A DNA stretch of 64,000 bases from Ulota crispa (GCA_963920765.1 OY987243.1:16306001-16370000); one strand, 5' to 3'. Counted from the first letter of the stretch, positions 44,430-57,071 are shown. Program-made: numbers and translations. Notes: a model not told the origin generated them from the letters alone.

Positions 44430-44504
44430 GTGCGTGCAGGTGATGCTGGTTCTCTCGGGAGAGTCGCGTCGCGGACGACGACGACGACGACGGTGAAAGC
44501 AAAG

Positions 44505-44730
44505 AAAGGGAAGGATGCGAAGGAAGGGAAGGATGGGAAGGAAGGGAAGGATGGGAAGGAAGGGAAGGAAGGGAAGGAAGGGAAGGAAGGGAAGGAAGGG
44601 AAGGAAGGGAAGGATGGGAAGGAAGGGAAGGATGGGAAGGAAGGGAAGGAAGGGAAGGAAGGGAAGGAAGGGAAGGAAGGGAAGGATGGGAAGGAAGGGA
44701 AGGATGGGAAGGAAGGGAGAAAGGAGGAGG
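44505..44730 (+). repeat. GGGAAGGA purine satellite
   Basis: A pure purine tract on the plus strand built from GGGAAGGA/GGGAAGGAT units (4- and 9-base registers), preceded by (GAC)n at about 44473-44492. It makes long Lys-Glu-Gly or Arg-Lys-Gly frames on the plus strand and Leu-Pro frames on the minus strand, which are artefacts. On the minus strand it is a CT-rich tract upstream of the F-box gene. It could form triplex (H-DNA). Confidence 0.9.
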
Positions 44731-45480
44731 GGGGCTGGCTCGCCTTGGTTGGAGCTCCTCATGGGTCTTGCCACGTGGCCCCCGAGCCTTGCGGCCTGCT
44801 GCCAGTCCGGCAGGCAGGTAAGATTTTTCTCAGTGGGTCCAGGCAGGTTTTTATGGAAGGATAACCCAAAAGCGAGGGTGTTCCCAAAAGTGAGCCCCAG
44901 CCCCCAGTTGCTGATTATCAGATATTTGTTGGAGAACGTCTACCTTCTTTGAGGGTCTAATGACCCCAAGTCCCAACTTATTCCTATCCCCTGATTGGTA
45001 GAGGGCTTGAAATTGGGGACTTCTGGCCAACTTCACAGTTCACACCATGTCCCGAGTCCCAAACTCCCAACTCCCAACTCCCACAGGTTCCTCGAACCCA
45101 ATTGAGCAAGAGACCTAATTGGTCAAGACAGAGGTCAAGACGGAGGTAAGCTTACACTAAATAGTGCATTTTATCGGAAGACAATATATCCCGAAGAAAA
45201 TATATCCCCTGCGAGTGCCATGCGCCACCTTTCGTGGGGTGGGGCCAAGGAGCTTTTTCACATCTCAAATATTGTAAGATTTCAAAGTTTTACTATTTGG
45301 AAATTGAGTTTTGGAATTTTGAATTCAAATTTGGATTTCGGGACCCTGTTTTACTTCAAAAAACTTGGAAAAGTTTATGATTGAACAACCGAAAAATAGG
45401 GGGCAAATTATTACTCTTACCCCTATTTGGACCTGGCCCCACCCCGCAAAAGGTGGCGCAAGGATATATTGTCTTCCCAT
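44731..45480. other. Spacer, no gene seen
   Basis: Contains a short tandem of CCCAACTCCC words at about 45060-45083. Two near-identical blocks mention TATATCCC (45185-45209). Nothing was identified as coding. Confidence 0.35.
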
Positions 45481-45484
45481 TTAA

Positions 45485-46204
45485 CCCCTAAAGGACCACT
45501 TGTCCCTACGGGGGACAAATGGGATTTCAGGCATGTGCTTATGTAAAAACTACTTTTTGTAATTTTTTGAAACTTTTATGGAAGATGGGGAATTCAAAGA
45601 TCTGTATGGGCATCTAATTTTTTCCTCATTCCGACATTTATTGAAGAAGTTTAAAATGATTATATGAGAATTTTTGTTTGGCGGGCAACCCAAAAACTTC
45701 TTTAAAAATTGCATTTTTTTAAAAGAAAAATTTGAGGTTAGTTCTTTAGACTTAAGTATATGTGGGAAGCTTTGAACCATTCAATCCTAATTGATGAGAT
45801 GAAAGTTATGAGAAGTTTTAGTTTGCAAGTACGTGTGGAAAATCTCAAAACCATGCCTACACGCAAACTAAAACTTCTCATAACATTTATCTCATCAATC
45901 AAAATTGAATGATTCAAAGCTTCCCACATATACTTAAGTCTAAAGAACTAACCTCAAATTTTTCTTTTAGAAAAATGCAGATTTTAAAGAAGTTTTTGGG
46001 TTGCCTGCCGAACAAAAAGTCTCATATATTCATTTTTAACTTCTTCAATAAATGTCGGAATGAGGTAAAAATTAGATGCCCATACAAATATTTGAATTCT
46101 CCATCTTCCATAAAAGTTTCAAAAAATTACACAAAGTAGTTTACCCATAAATACATGCCCAAAATCTCATTTGTCCTCCGTAGGGACAAGTGGTCCTTTA
46201 GGGG
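45485..46204. mobile_element. TTAA-flanked element E7, snap-back (two right ends)
   Basis: A 720-bp element with TTAA at 45481-45484 and 46205-46208. Both ends are the same palindrome-bearing terminus (CCCCTAAAGGACCACTTGTCC and its complement), so the whole element is an inverted repeat with arms of about 345 bp and a centre of about 30 bp near 45845. The two arms encode 76-codon open frames on opposite strands that are about 85% alike. These are open by chance; the same frame is closed in E1. Confidence 0.85.
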
Positions 46205-46214
46205 TTAAGAGCTT

Positions 46215-46583
46215 TTCCACTGCAGCCCTCAACCGGAGCCGGAATACTAAGCCTGGTTTATTGATGTTGGGCCACACATGCACAAAACCAGCGGTTTGAA
46301 ATAGATGAAGGGTAACTTGTATCTTTGGAAAATTGAGAGATAAATATTTTTCCAACTTTTCATCTATTGTTCACCTAAAGATAACCTCTCCACCATTCTA
46401 GGGCGGAGGTTTGAGTCGCCGGTTTGTGAACTCTCAAAAGTGAGTTTTGAACAAACTAAAAAAATGGGCCCTCTAAAAGTCAAAGGATCTACTTTTCCTG
46501 AAACCAGTAACTCTGCTTCCTCCGCTCCTTGTTTTTATAAAGTGTCAATTTTGAACGCATGTTTTGGCAGGTGTGGCCCGGCC
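46215..46583. repeat. GGCC-end repeat, copy 3
   Basis: Aligns with 27600-27912, sharing GAAGGGTAACTTGTAT, AGATAACCTCTCCACCATTC and the right end GTGTGGCCCGGCCTTG. The left end is within 10 bp of element E7. Confidence 0.55.
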
Positions 46584-46619
46584 TTGATAGCCATCAAATC
46601 ATGATTTGATGGCTATCAA
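46584..46619. repeat. Perfect 36-bp palindrome
   Basis: TTGATAGCCATCAAATCA followed at once by its exact reverse complement, with no spacer. It begins within the GGCCTTG end of the preceding repeat. It can extrude as a cruciform. Confidence 0.9.
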
Positions 46620-46673
46620 TACACCAAGCTTGATATTCCAGCTGCTGTTGAGAGCTACAGTGGAGAAGCTCAA

Positions 46674-47392
46674 AGGTAGCAACACCCATAAGTATGAAAC
46701 TAAAACTTTGGCCAAAGTAGGAAAATCAACTGATGAACTCTTTTTTTAATTGTTAAATAAGGAAGAGGAATCCAAAAATATTAGCATTGTTTTACAGTTC
46801 CAACTACAAGCATTTGTTCATTAAAAAAATCCAAAATCCAAAATCACTCAAAGTGTATAGTTGTATGTAGGAGATGCTAAAAAAGACCCTTACTATTAGT
46901 CTTTAGTGTGCTCATACGCTCATGGTTGCTTAAATAGTGAGATGGAGCACTCATAATTGTCATGCAAGATGACAAAATATTGTGCTTAGGGTAGTTGAAT
47001 GGTGTTGTCACTTCCTTTTTTTATTCTCATGGTGCTGCAAAACTATCTGATGCCATTCAATGAACTTCTTTCCAAGCCCATTGGCATTCAAATGAGATGC
47101 ACTTGTCACTTATAATAATTATATTGTCATTCAAAACCATCACTTTGTCACCCACAAGGTAGGAGGCTCAAATTCCACTCAGGTTCTAATTACATTCACG
47201 GTCTAGAAATGAGTGACATGTTCCTTTAAATTACTACTACTGTCATTAAGGAGTTAGGTACACTTAGATGGTCAGTTTATGGACCTCCTACCTTAACTAG
47301 TTCTTTTTTGTAATTATGACTCACTAATATAGACTGGGTGCAAAAGTAGGTAACATTGATGAGGACACTCATGGAGAGGGGTGTTGCTACTT
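46674..47392. mobile_element. AGGTAG-family MITE, copy 4, containing copy 5
   Basis: Ends AGGTAGCAACACCCATAAGT and GGGGTGTTGCTACTT. TA is kept on the right only. The interior is related to copies 3 and 7. The 137-bp element at 47157-47293 lies inside it. Confidence 0.6.
47157..47293. mobile_element. AGGTAG-family MITE, copy 5 (nested, 137 bp)
   Basis: Ends AGGTAGGAGGCTCAAATT and TATGGACCTCCTACCT, TA on the right. Terminal sequence matches copy 6 at 50425-50755. Confidence 0.55.
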
Positions 47393-47408
47393 TAGGTTGT
47401 TTCAACAA

Positions 47409-48650
47409 GGGAAATTTTGGTGGATACATTTGAACTTTGCATTATTTGTATAGATACCCCTATTTTTTCAGAAATTATACAAATATCCATGGACAACAAT
47501 TTTCAATTGTTTATTTTATTGTGCATGTCACTTCCTTTTTTCTTTGTGAGTATGTTGATTTTTTTCCTTCCATTGCACTCCCTTCTTCAACATTGATCAT
47601 TAACCCCTCATTGCCTAAAGTCCGACTAGGCCTAAAAGCATCCTTGCTTTTCAAATTTTGTAAGTCTAAATTTTAGTGGAGTATGAAAATCTCAACCATG
47701 CAAGCTTGTAGTATGCATGTTCTAGATGATGTGGATCAAATTTGGGGTCATCTGACCACATAGATTGGAAGATTATAATCTTTTAGTATTAGAAAAAGAT
47801 GCTGAAAATTTCCTAAAAACATATTTGGAGGTGAAATATGATTTCTAAACCAACTCAACTGAAAGAAAATGAAAATGTAAAGTGATTCAAACCAATATAC
47901 AAACACATTGGCAAAAGAAAATATCTATCAATATACTCATTTTGTTTGCAAAATTAATTTGAAATGTAAATAAACAATGAAAAAAGTAGCAAAAAATCAC
48001 ATCTTTGGCTAAACCTCCCTCTACTAAAATGTTTTCACTCATAACTTATTGGACTAATATAATATTTTAACCACAATAACTAGAGTAGTATGTTCAACTT
48101 TTCCAATAACAAATATGACGAAGTTATAAGCCACCAAACTTCGCTGTAATGCAAAAATGTGCATTCAAGGAAACTTGGATTGATGTGAAAATTCTACCAC
48201 AATTACTAGAATTTAAGAACAACAAAAAATAGCAAATTTTATTGAAAAAAAAACATTTGATGAAAAAGATACAAGCCCCCAAAGTTGCAACCCCCGTATG
48301 TAGTGTGGTAAACTCAAATTGACCTTGTGAACTTTGAATGGCTTTCACAAACTTAATGTGTCTTAGATTGATTTAAAATTTCTATCATAGGAACCAGACT
48401 AGTATGTGCAACTTCTCCAATAACTTTTATTGAATTTTAGCAATAAATACAAAAATTATAGCACTTTAGGTAGGATTGACAGTCACCTAGAGGATGCATT
48501 CTATCCCCTTAGGCAATAGGGGTTAAGGAAGTGACAAGCACAACAAATAAATGCCTAAAATTATGGCCCAAGGTATTTGTGAAATTTTTAAAAAAGTTGG
48601 ATTAAATATAAAAATATTGCAAACTTTAGGAAAACCCATCAAATTTTCCC
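47409..48650. mobile_element. Foldback MITE GGGAAAATTT, copy 3, split by a TTAA element
   Basis: The left arm (GGGAAATTTTGGTGGATAC through TGTGCATGTCACTTCC) and right arm (GGAAGTGACAAGCACAAC through CCATCAAATTTTCCC) match the copies at 10818-11133 and 32317-32634. TTAA element E8 sits in its centre. Confidence 0.68.
47604..48522. mobile_element. TTAA-flanked element E8, nested in a foldback MITE
   Basis: A 919-bp element with TTAA at 47600-47603 and 48523-48526. Ends are CCCCTCATTGCCTAAAG and CTTAGGCAATAGGGG. These termini keep CCCC and the TTAA target but differ from E1 after base four, so it is another subfamily. Confidence 0.7.
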
Positions 48651-48655
48651 TTTTA

Positions 48656-49382
48656 ACAATTAGGTTGCCCTATCCTTGAAAATAATCTCATGATTAATTG
48701 CTTAGTCACTTAAAGGTGCATGTAACTTTTTAGATACCAAGAATTACATGATTTATAGCGTGGATGTTGTTAGCTTGTTTCTCAGCACCATCATTATTAT
48801 TGCCATGTTGTGTAAATAGACATTGCTAAATACAACACATCATGTACTATCACTAACAGCACATAAAAACAAAAATGTAACCAAAAAACATATATACAAA
48901 TATGCTTTCAATGATAAAATACAAAATCTAAGCACTAAAGCGTCAGTCAAGCTACCTCTCACTCCGCTCATGGGAGAATCCAAGAGTGCAAGGAGAAGCG
49001 TGAAAGATAGTATAAAACTCAAGAAAACACAGCAAGCGTATTTTCTCTCAAAAACACCTTACAAGACTTGATTTGACAGAGAATGCCAAGTTAAGGAAGT
49101 AATGTGCCTTAACTAACCCCAAACCCTAAGTGGCCTCAAATGAGGTGTCAAATGGAATGAGGTGCCAAAGGCCCTAACCTTCCCCAAAACTACTAAAAAC
49201 AAAAATCATCCACTAATGAAATACATCCAATGTGGCATATCCACGATGCCACATCACGTGACAACCAAGTTTTTAAAAATTGTAGTAATTATTGATGGAG
49301 ACAAATGTAATATTAGTAAATATTTCTATAGCGTAAAATGTCAGGAAATTAGTGTGGGATAACCCAAATGCAATATTTAGTG
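48656..49382 (+). mobile_element. TA-flanked MITE CACTGAATATTGCATTT, copy 3, interrupted
   Basis: The left part (AATTAGGTTGCCCTATCC...) and right part (GGATAACCCAAATGCAATAT...TTTAGTG, then TA) match 36138-36438. About 490 bp of unrelated sequence separates them (roughly 48790-49280), and the left terminal bases are missing. Confidence 0.5.
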
Positions 49383-49384
49383 TA

Positions 49385-50424
49385 GCATTTTTAGGGAAGT
49401 ATTGGAGCGGACGACGCTATTTTGTGAGCGTAAAATGGTGAGCTTGTGAGCGGTGCGCCAAAATGTGGTGAGCAAGAATCACTTTAGAGCTCAAAATCAA
49501 TGAAAAAACTAAGAAAAAATCAAGTTTTTCAAGAGATAAAAGTTTAAATGCACAATTCTAAAGCCCTATGTACACGATTATAGGTGAAATTGAATATCTT
49601 GACAAAAAATCTAGGCTTGTGGCTCACAAATCCTGCTCACGACATAGCATTTTAATACGAGCCAAGCGAATGGTACTTAGCTTTAGGAGTTGAGTATAAC
49701 AAAAACAAAAACAAAAGCAAATCATCTTTAGAGCCAAATCTCAAGAAGAACATTATCAAACAGGCTAGAGTTCGTTTAATTTTTTTTGGTTGCACCTCTT
49801 TCAAACTAACCAACCTGGCACTTGAGTCATTGTAAAAATTGCTTCGTATCGCAAAATGGTCAATTTTGAGATCCTTGCAGGATGTTTAGCACCAAGACAT
49901 TGAATTTTGAGCACACATTTAGGAATTTTACTTAGTGATTTCACCCTATGTATTTAAGTATTAAGATGTTGTTTTTGAGCTCGACCTAAGTTTTGAAGGA
50001 ATTTGTGTTTTTGCAATCAGAAGCTCAAACCTTGTTACTATTGAAAACACAAGATATGAGGGTGTTTGTCACCCAACCATAGAAGTGAGATACTAAGCAC
50101 TACAATATTCAGCTTATATTTTTTATTTACTTAAGTTATGTTGTATATTAATTAGATGGCACTCCACATGTTAGAATATATAAAAATTAGAAAGTGTATC
50201 GTGCACCTGCTAGTGGTATAGTTTTTTTATCTTTTAACTATAAATTGCTAGTATCTCTAGTCTTCCAATTACCCTCAGCAACTACCAATGTCCTATAATA
50301 TTGTACCTACCTCATAATCCATAGGTTGTAGGTCAATCAAAGTAGCATAAAATAATTTAATTCCAACCACTATCATACAACTATGATTGTTTAGGAAAGT
50401 TGTGTTTGATAATACAACAATTTA
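49385..50424. other. Spacer, nothing recognised
   Basis: AT-rich with repeated GTGAGC words at 49420-49470. No gene or paired termini. Confidence 0.4.
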
Positions 50425-50755
50425 AGGTAGGAGGTTCTAATTTGGAGCAAGCTCTTAAATGGAGCACCTCCTCAAATGCACTTCATTTGTACATGTTTTT
50501 TTTCATAGCCATTCAACAATGTATAAATAGTGTGCATTTGAGGAGGTGCTCCAATTTAGAGCCCTAAGACCTTTTCCCTTCAAAATTTCATAACTAATTC
50601 CACAAAACTCCAAAAAACATGAAACAACTTGGGTTAGGTGTCAATTTCTCTTGTCTTTCAAGGAAAATTTACTGAAAATCATTTCAAGGAGTTTCACCTA
50701 CCCAAAATTCAGTTTCAGCCCTGAGATGCTCCATTTATGAGCCTCCTACCTACCT
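50425..50755. mobile_element. AGGTAG-family MITE, copy 6
   Basis: A 331-bp element, TA-flanked. The left end is AGGTAGGAGGTTCTAATTTG and the right GAGCCTCCTACCTACCT, with a 4-bp tandem at the right terminus. An internal inverted pair (GAGCACCTCCTCAAATGCAC / GTGCATTTGAGGAGGTGCTC) lies in its left half. Confidence 0.65.
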
Positions 50756-50757
50756 TA

Positions 50758-53220
50758 CCTTTTGAATGAAAAAGACACCATTCATGCTTGGGTCTGTCTT
50801 TGACATATTTTTCCTCCTTCGAATTTTTAAAGGAATATATAACATTGTTCGGCAAGGATAGAAATTATTCACAATTATTTCCTTGGAGCAAAACATGCTT
50901 TGCAATGTATAAGATTTTAAAAATTCAACAAACTAACCACAAAGAATAAAACTTTAGTATTCACATGCTAACACCATTTTGGAAAAATAAAAAAGAATTT
51001 ACCAATCAATTGGAGAAAGATTTGACTTTTGTACGAGCTTTTATAGTTTTAAAAAATAAAAATTATAAGAAGCCCTCACTTTTAATATCGTATACTGTAT
51101 TGACCTCAATCAAACCTCCCTCTATCATCAAATAATATCATATGGGCAATTCCCAAAACATGATTTTCGTTCCTTTATACTTGATGTTATTGTAATAAAT
51201 GTTAACTCAATGTCTTGGAAATTGCAAGTACAAGGAGTTTAGGTAATGATCTAGTTTTATTGTCCTTTTTTTCACACGTTTTAGTAATTTCCAATAGTTA
51301 TTTAGTTGTTGCCTAAGCTTAGTCATTTAATTTAATTATATATATTTTTTGCATTTAGGTCATTTTCTAAAGTTTGTTCGAGCAATCAATCAAAAAGAAA
51401 ACAAATAAAATCACAGGTCATTTCAAAGACTGAATTAAAGGCAGTTCATCAACTCAAGGCAAATTGAATGTTAATTCAACATTGATTGCCACGTAAGGTA
51501 AAGAAGCGTAAAATCAACCACAAAATAAAGCAAAAAAATATGAAAACAAAACACTTTAATATGAATGAAATATCCTAAAATACTAAAGTAACATTCAAAG
51601 ATATCAAATTCATACTCTCAAACATCAAAACAACACTTAAAACCACCAAATCGGCACTTATAGGCATAAAGACAACTATGTAAAACAAAAAAGAATCATT
51701 CAAAAACATTAACAAAAGTTACACAAAGAATACACCATAATATATTATTTGCAAGGTTCAAACATGGCTTAACCATTTTTCATTAAAAAAACTAGGGATT
51801 TTCACTTCATCACATTTTTGTAAAGGTAGAATTTTAAAAAAAATTGTTGAAAAGAAATAAAAATATCTTAGTGACCAACCTTGCATATAAGATAGTCTAA
51901 TACAATAAAAAGGTTATTCTTATTCTTTACATAGTTTTAGTCAAAATTCCATACAAAATTATAAACCCAAAGTATTATGGTTATTTTGCACACAAAGTTA
52001 GTCAATTCTACGTACAAGATTATCAAATCATGTTCATTTACCATACAAGATTGGTCACTAAGATATTTATTAGAAACAAAATATAAATACTTCAATAGTT
52101 GAATTTTGCCATAGTTTAATAGCAGCAACCAACACGTGATCAAAATTCTCAGATGGCTCTTGTATAGCTACCTTTAACACACTTTTAGACTGCTTTGTAT
52201 TCAATCAATTTCTAAAGTTTAACTTAATCACATTAAATATTGAGCAAGTATTTTCATACTTTAGCATCTTGTAATATACCAAGGGTGCCATTGGGTTTAG
52301 AAAGGCCAAATCAGTTGGTTAAGACAAGCTAAACTAATATTCTTGATATTATGATCACCTCAAACTAACAAATGCCTTAATTGTGAAACATAGGAGTAGA
52401 AATTCAATCAAAGGAATTTGCCTCTTTTGAAAATTTAGACTTTGTTGACTACTCTAAAAGGACTATGAGAGCTAGAAAAACACTCATCTCTTGCTTGAAT
52501 TGAGCATTTTCTCTTTGTAGAATTACGGTCAACCCCTAGAAAATGACTAGAAATGGTTGTTGTTGATCGTTGGAACTTGGAACTCCTACCGCGATCAAAT
52601 TGACTTGAAACTCGATGGGTATTTTGGGATCAAAGAAGAATTTAATTTGAATTTTGACATGATTTTATTGGTGGAAGTTGAATTCCTAGAGTTTTTTAAC
52701 TGAGAATTTGACTAGTTGACCGTCCAAAATAAGGCCTTTTACAATGCAGAAGGATTTGAAATTTTTTGTGAACCTTCCCACAAAGGTCTACAAAACATGG
52801 GTAAACTAAAACTGTAGTCTTGTACATTTGATATAGGGGTGGATTAAAACCTCTTCAATTATCGGTCACCTATCTCCAAAGAATCTTCCTCATAATAGGA
52901 AATCTTGACATATCGACTTTGCCGTTGAATTTTTGGAGTAAAAATACACCATGGTAGCATACTTGTAACTCTAGATTCCTATATCCCACTGGTTGATCTA
53001 TTTTCTATCTAATGAATTGACATTTAGTATCTAACTGAGAATTTTCCAATTATTGGAGCCAAGGTGGGTTTTGAGATCCGGTTTTTGCGTTTTCTACATC
53101 CATTTATGTTGACTAACTTTTAGGGTTGGATATGTCTATTTTTAGAACATAGGTTACAGATTTTTTTTTAACAACTATGTCTTGAGACCTAGGATAGGGC
53201 AAGTTTATTGCCTACTTGGT
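50758..53220. other. AT-rich desert, nothing recognised
   Basis: About 2.5 kb, very AT-rich. No coding region, no clear element ends. Confidence 0.45.
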
Positions 53221-53224
53221 TTAA

Positions 53225-54723
53225 CCCCTAAACCACCAAGGTCATTTTAATGCCAAAAACCACTCAAAATTGTCCCTACTGCGTTCATTAAAATTTTCAA
53301 CAAAATGTTGTTCTTGAAAATCCAACCATAGGATCTTGTAATGCTTTTGTAGGAAAAGAATCAATGAAAACTTGGTGACATTTCACCATACGGATTGAAA
53401 GTTATGAGCATCTGAAGGGAAAGTTTTCTTTTTCTCATTGAGCCTGAAAATTTCAAATGGCTTTGACCACCATTTGCTGATTTTTTTTGCACTATAGACC
53501 TTGAATTTGTAATTTTATCTTATAAGTACACAAGTTAGACCTTTGTACACCAATTTTCAAGGCAATCAAAGACAGAGAACACATCCTAAAAAATATTGCA
53601 ATGCCACTATATGACAAGTTTTGCAAATACACTATGATATTTTTGAGTGAAGTTTCCCACCGCATGTTTTTAGATATGAAAAATCCAAATGGTGTGTTTG
53701 AAGATAAAAATGTACAAGTAGTTTACCCTAGTATCACTCCGCTCCTATTATTATTTTTCTATCTTCAAAAATTCATATCTTTTACAGTTTAGTTTCAAAT
53801 CCAAATTTACAAGTATTGCAAGAAAGGCCTCAGAGTCCTTTACTAATCCTCAAATTTTTGTTCCATTTGACCAAAATTTGCAAAAGATATTGCGTATTAG
53901 CTATAAAGACCTTAGTTAAATATACAATTTATTGCCCCTGCGCCTTAGCTAAGCAATTTTAGTTGCAAAATATAAAAAATAAATGAAAATTGTCAGCTAA
54001 GTTAGCACTTATGGATGACCATAGAGGTCAAGGAAAGGAAGAAGAAGTTCAAAGATGAAAATGACAAAGTGTTATCATATATGACAATGAAAATCTCTAA
54101 AGAAGTGGTAAGGAAGTGATAATAGGGCAATTTCAAATTTGAGTTGAACCTAGACCTTACCTTATTGTAACCTTGATAACTATTTCATACTCCACTCATT
54201 TAGGAACTTGGAACTTGATACAAAACCTTGACTTGATTATCTTTTAGATGAGACCATAACCATATCATTTGATATATTATAACTATTTTTTTATTGATTT
54301 TTTGTCTAAGGCCCAATGATAATAGGGTAAACTACATGTACTTCAAATGTCAAAAAAAAGTTAAAAAACTCAAAATCTCTAAAATTTAGAAGCTCCCAAA
54401 GTCCAATTTGACCTCTTAATTGGAAATAAAAGGGGAAGTAATGGGGACCACTAGAGCAACACGTGGCAACCCCTCCTTACTCCCTCTCCTCCAAAGTCAA
54501 TATTTTCTCCCTTGACCAAGCTGCCCTTCAAACTGCTTTTGGCCAAAAACAGCCCATAACTTTTGAATCGTGTGACATAATCACATGATTTTTTGCATCC
54601 CACAAACCTTATACATTCATGCACACTCATAATAGGTTTTAAAAAATCATGTAAAAAATTGAGGTTACACAAGCCTATCCAAAATCCCAAAAGTCCCTCG
54701 AGGGGACTTTGATCCTTTAGGGG
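53225..54723 (+). mobile_element. TTAA-flanked element E9 (longest copy)
   Basis: A 1,499-bp element with TTAA at 53221-53224 and 54724-54727. Ends are CCCCTAAACCACCAAGG and GATCCTTTAGGGG. The subterminal palindrome is AAAGTCCCTCGAGGGGACTTT-like (about 54690-54710). Both of its arms differ from the other copies in matching positions. It is longer than its relatives and may contain a further insertion that I could not delimit. Confidence 0.65.
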
Positions 54724-54727
54724 TTAA

Positions 54728-55918
54728 CAAGGGTTTAGGTTTCAATATAGGATCATTTTGTGAAAGTCTTAGAATCTCTCAAATTCAACACTACAAGAAA
54801 AATTGTCCAAATTGATAAAATGTGTCCAAAATGACAAAAAAATGATCAAACCAACATGTCCAAATCTACAAAAATGTCCAAATTGACAATGTTCCCACTT
54901 CTTGCAAGAAGTGGTTATTAGTTGAATTTGATCTTGAGTTTGCAAGGGGCAAATAAGTAAATCGACACCCTCTCTGAAGGGAGACATAGCCTTGAAACCC
55001 AATTTTAACATATACATTTTTTTCACTTGATCATAGTTATTTATAAACAAAAACAAAATACAAGATGACAATGGGTGCCAAACAAGATCTGGATTTTAGG
55101 ATGATTGTTTTATAGGAAATGTTTTGAAAATAATAATGACATTGTGCTAATTAAATAACTCTATTCATACAAGTTAAAAAATTTATACACTATCATTCAT
55201 TTATATATAAATTTTAGTGTATATTTCTATGCGACACCATTTTCTATTGGGGCCAGGGGTTCATTCAATAAGAACAAAAAGTACATTTTAGTGTCCAAAA
55301 TTTGTGGATGGATCGTTGTCACCAACTGCTTGGTCATCACTGGAGGAGTGGGTATCCAATGGTTTTAGTATTACTTTCTTGCCTTCATTGCTGTGGGGAC
55401 GCTAATGGAAGTCAAAGTTGTTTGAAAAAAATTCCCACTTATGTGTTGCGTACTCCTAGGCAAAATTTGAATAGCAAATGCACAGCAATGGAGGGCACAT
55501 GTTCCCATTCTTCACTATGTTTTTCGACACAAATTATACTCTTCTATTGTTTCTTATATTACCATATGTATTACCAAGGCTTCTACTAGCTCTTTTTTGC
55601 CTTTGGTTTCTTATATTGAAATTGTGTATATGTCATTGCACAATGGCTCATAGTACTAGACACTTTCAAGATAGTGCTAAACTTGGGTAAAAAAGTGCAT
55701 ATAACAAAAACAATGATTTACAAATAATAACTGGGGTATAAGGAAAATAAATGATTGTAAGTAATATAGGGTAGCTTAAAATGAGCCCCTAGAAAATTTA
55801 TAAGTACCAATATTGTGCACTTAAACACTAACATTTGCCTTTACTTTAAAAAATACCATATCTTATAATTTGTTTGATAAGGTAAATAGCCCCCATTTAA
55901 ATAGGTCATTATCACAGT
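54728..55918. other. Spacer with a single CACTA-type terminus
   Basis: CACTACAAGAAAAATTGTCC at 54789-54808 is the standard plant CACTA terminus, but no partner end was found. A 95-codon open frame at 55302-55589 does not resemble a known protein. Confidence 0.4.
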
Positions 55919-56251
55919 TGTATGCAAAATGTTAGAGGGAGTGATCTCCCCGAGCTCCAGCTTTGATGTTGTTGTTTGGGCACCCAAATTCCATGCAAGA
56001 AGAACCATATATGTGCATGTTGCGAGCTCCTCATTATTGATGATTTAAAGAATAGTAACAACAATGGTACCTCATGAGGGCGAGGCCAGGCTTGCTTGGA
56101 GAGGAATGCTCCCTAATTGCTTAACGTGCCCCTATAAGATCATTGAACATGACAAATGCTTTCTCTACGTTTGAAATCAACAAAATTTGAGAGCTTTTTA
56201 GTGGTACAAGAAATGTGTCTGATTTGAATATTTTTAGAGGGACAAAAGGAG
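55919..56251 (+). mobile_element. Stowaway/mariner-like element, copy 3, left-truncated
   Basis: Matches copy 2 from TGTATGCAAAAT rightward. It ends AGAGGGACAAAAGGAG, followed by TA (56252-56253). The first 140 bp of the family are missing. It keeps a single TTAA (56121-56124) at the E3 insertion site. Confidence 0.65.
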
Positions 56252-56253
56252 TA

Positions 56254-57069
56254 TTACACTAAGATACTTTTGGAGGGTTGGTGAATAGTTGTGTTTACAA
56301 ATGTGGCCAAATTTAGCTAAATTCATATAAATTATTGTGAGCCACAAAAATCAGGAACACAACATTGTTTGATGCAACTTGTCAATTTATTTATAATACA
56401 TGGAGCTAACTATGAAAATCATATTTGGGGCAACTTTGTTCTAGAAGTCAAGGCTAGTTTTCAATGTTTGACACTCCCAATGTTAGCATTTCATTAATTA
56501 ATTCTCTCAAATCAACGTCAAGGCATATATACAAAGAGCCAAGGTCAATTTCTCAAAACATATTATGTTATTTAAGAACCAAAATCTAACACGGCTCCAA
56601 TTCAAAAAATCAGGTCCTCCAAAAATGGGAAGGGTCACTTCTTGGCCTTGGGGTTACTATCAAAATTTATCAAAACATAATTATCTGAATAAAAAATAAT
56701 CTTTTGAGATAACCAAAATTGTTGGGTGAAATAAAAATATCAATGGCTCTCCTTGGTAATTTTTTTAATCCCATTTCTCTTTAAATTCTCAAATTTTGCT
56801 CTAGTGGCTTCAACTTTTTGGCCTTAAAGCCTTTTACACACAAGAGAATAGGCCCATGTTATACCCATATTCTAGTGAGTGCTTGGAGTTGTTCTTAAGT
56901 CTATTTGGAACAAAAATTTGTTTGAAACAATTCCAAGTTTTCATGACCTTGACTCTTAGTTTAAAAGGCACCTAGAATCAATGGTCAATTGACCTTGAGT
57001 TTCCATATTTATAAACTATAATTAAATACTAACATCCCAACTTGTACTCTCGGCTCCACTAACTACACA
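56254..57069. other. Spacer, nothing recognised
   Basis: AT-rich, no gene, no paired termini. Confidence 0.4.
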
Positions 57070-57071
57070 TA

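Noticed and set aside
44430-44952. Lys-Glu-Gly and Arg-Lys-Gly repeat proteins, and Leu-Pro repeats on the other strand
   Set aside because: Direct translation of the GGGAAGGA satellite in different frames; no coding context.
45550-46139. Two similar 76-codon proteins on opposite strands
   Set aside because: They are the two arms of one inverted-repeat element. The same frame is closed by stops in the related element E1.
54789-54808. Complete CACTA transposon
   Set aside because: Only one terminus is visible. No inverted partner or transposase was found downstream.
55302-55589. 95-codon open frame as a gene
   Set aside because: No recognisable family, no splice or leader context, and AT-rich composition like the surrounding spacer.
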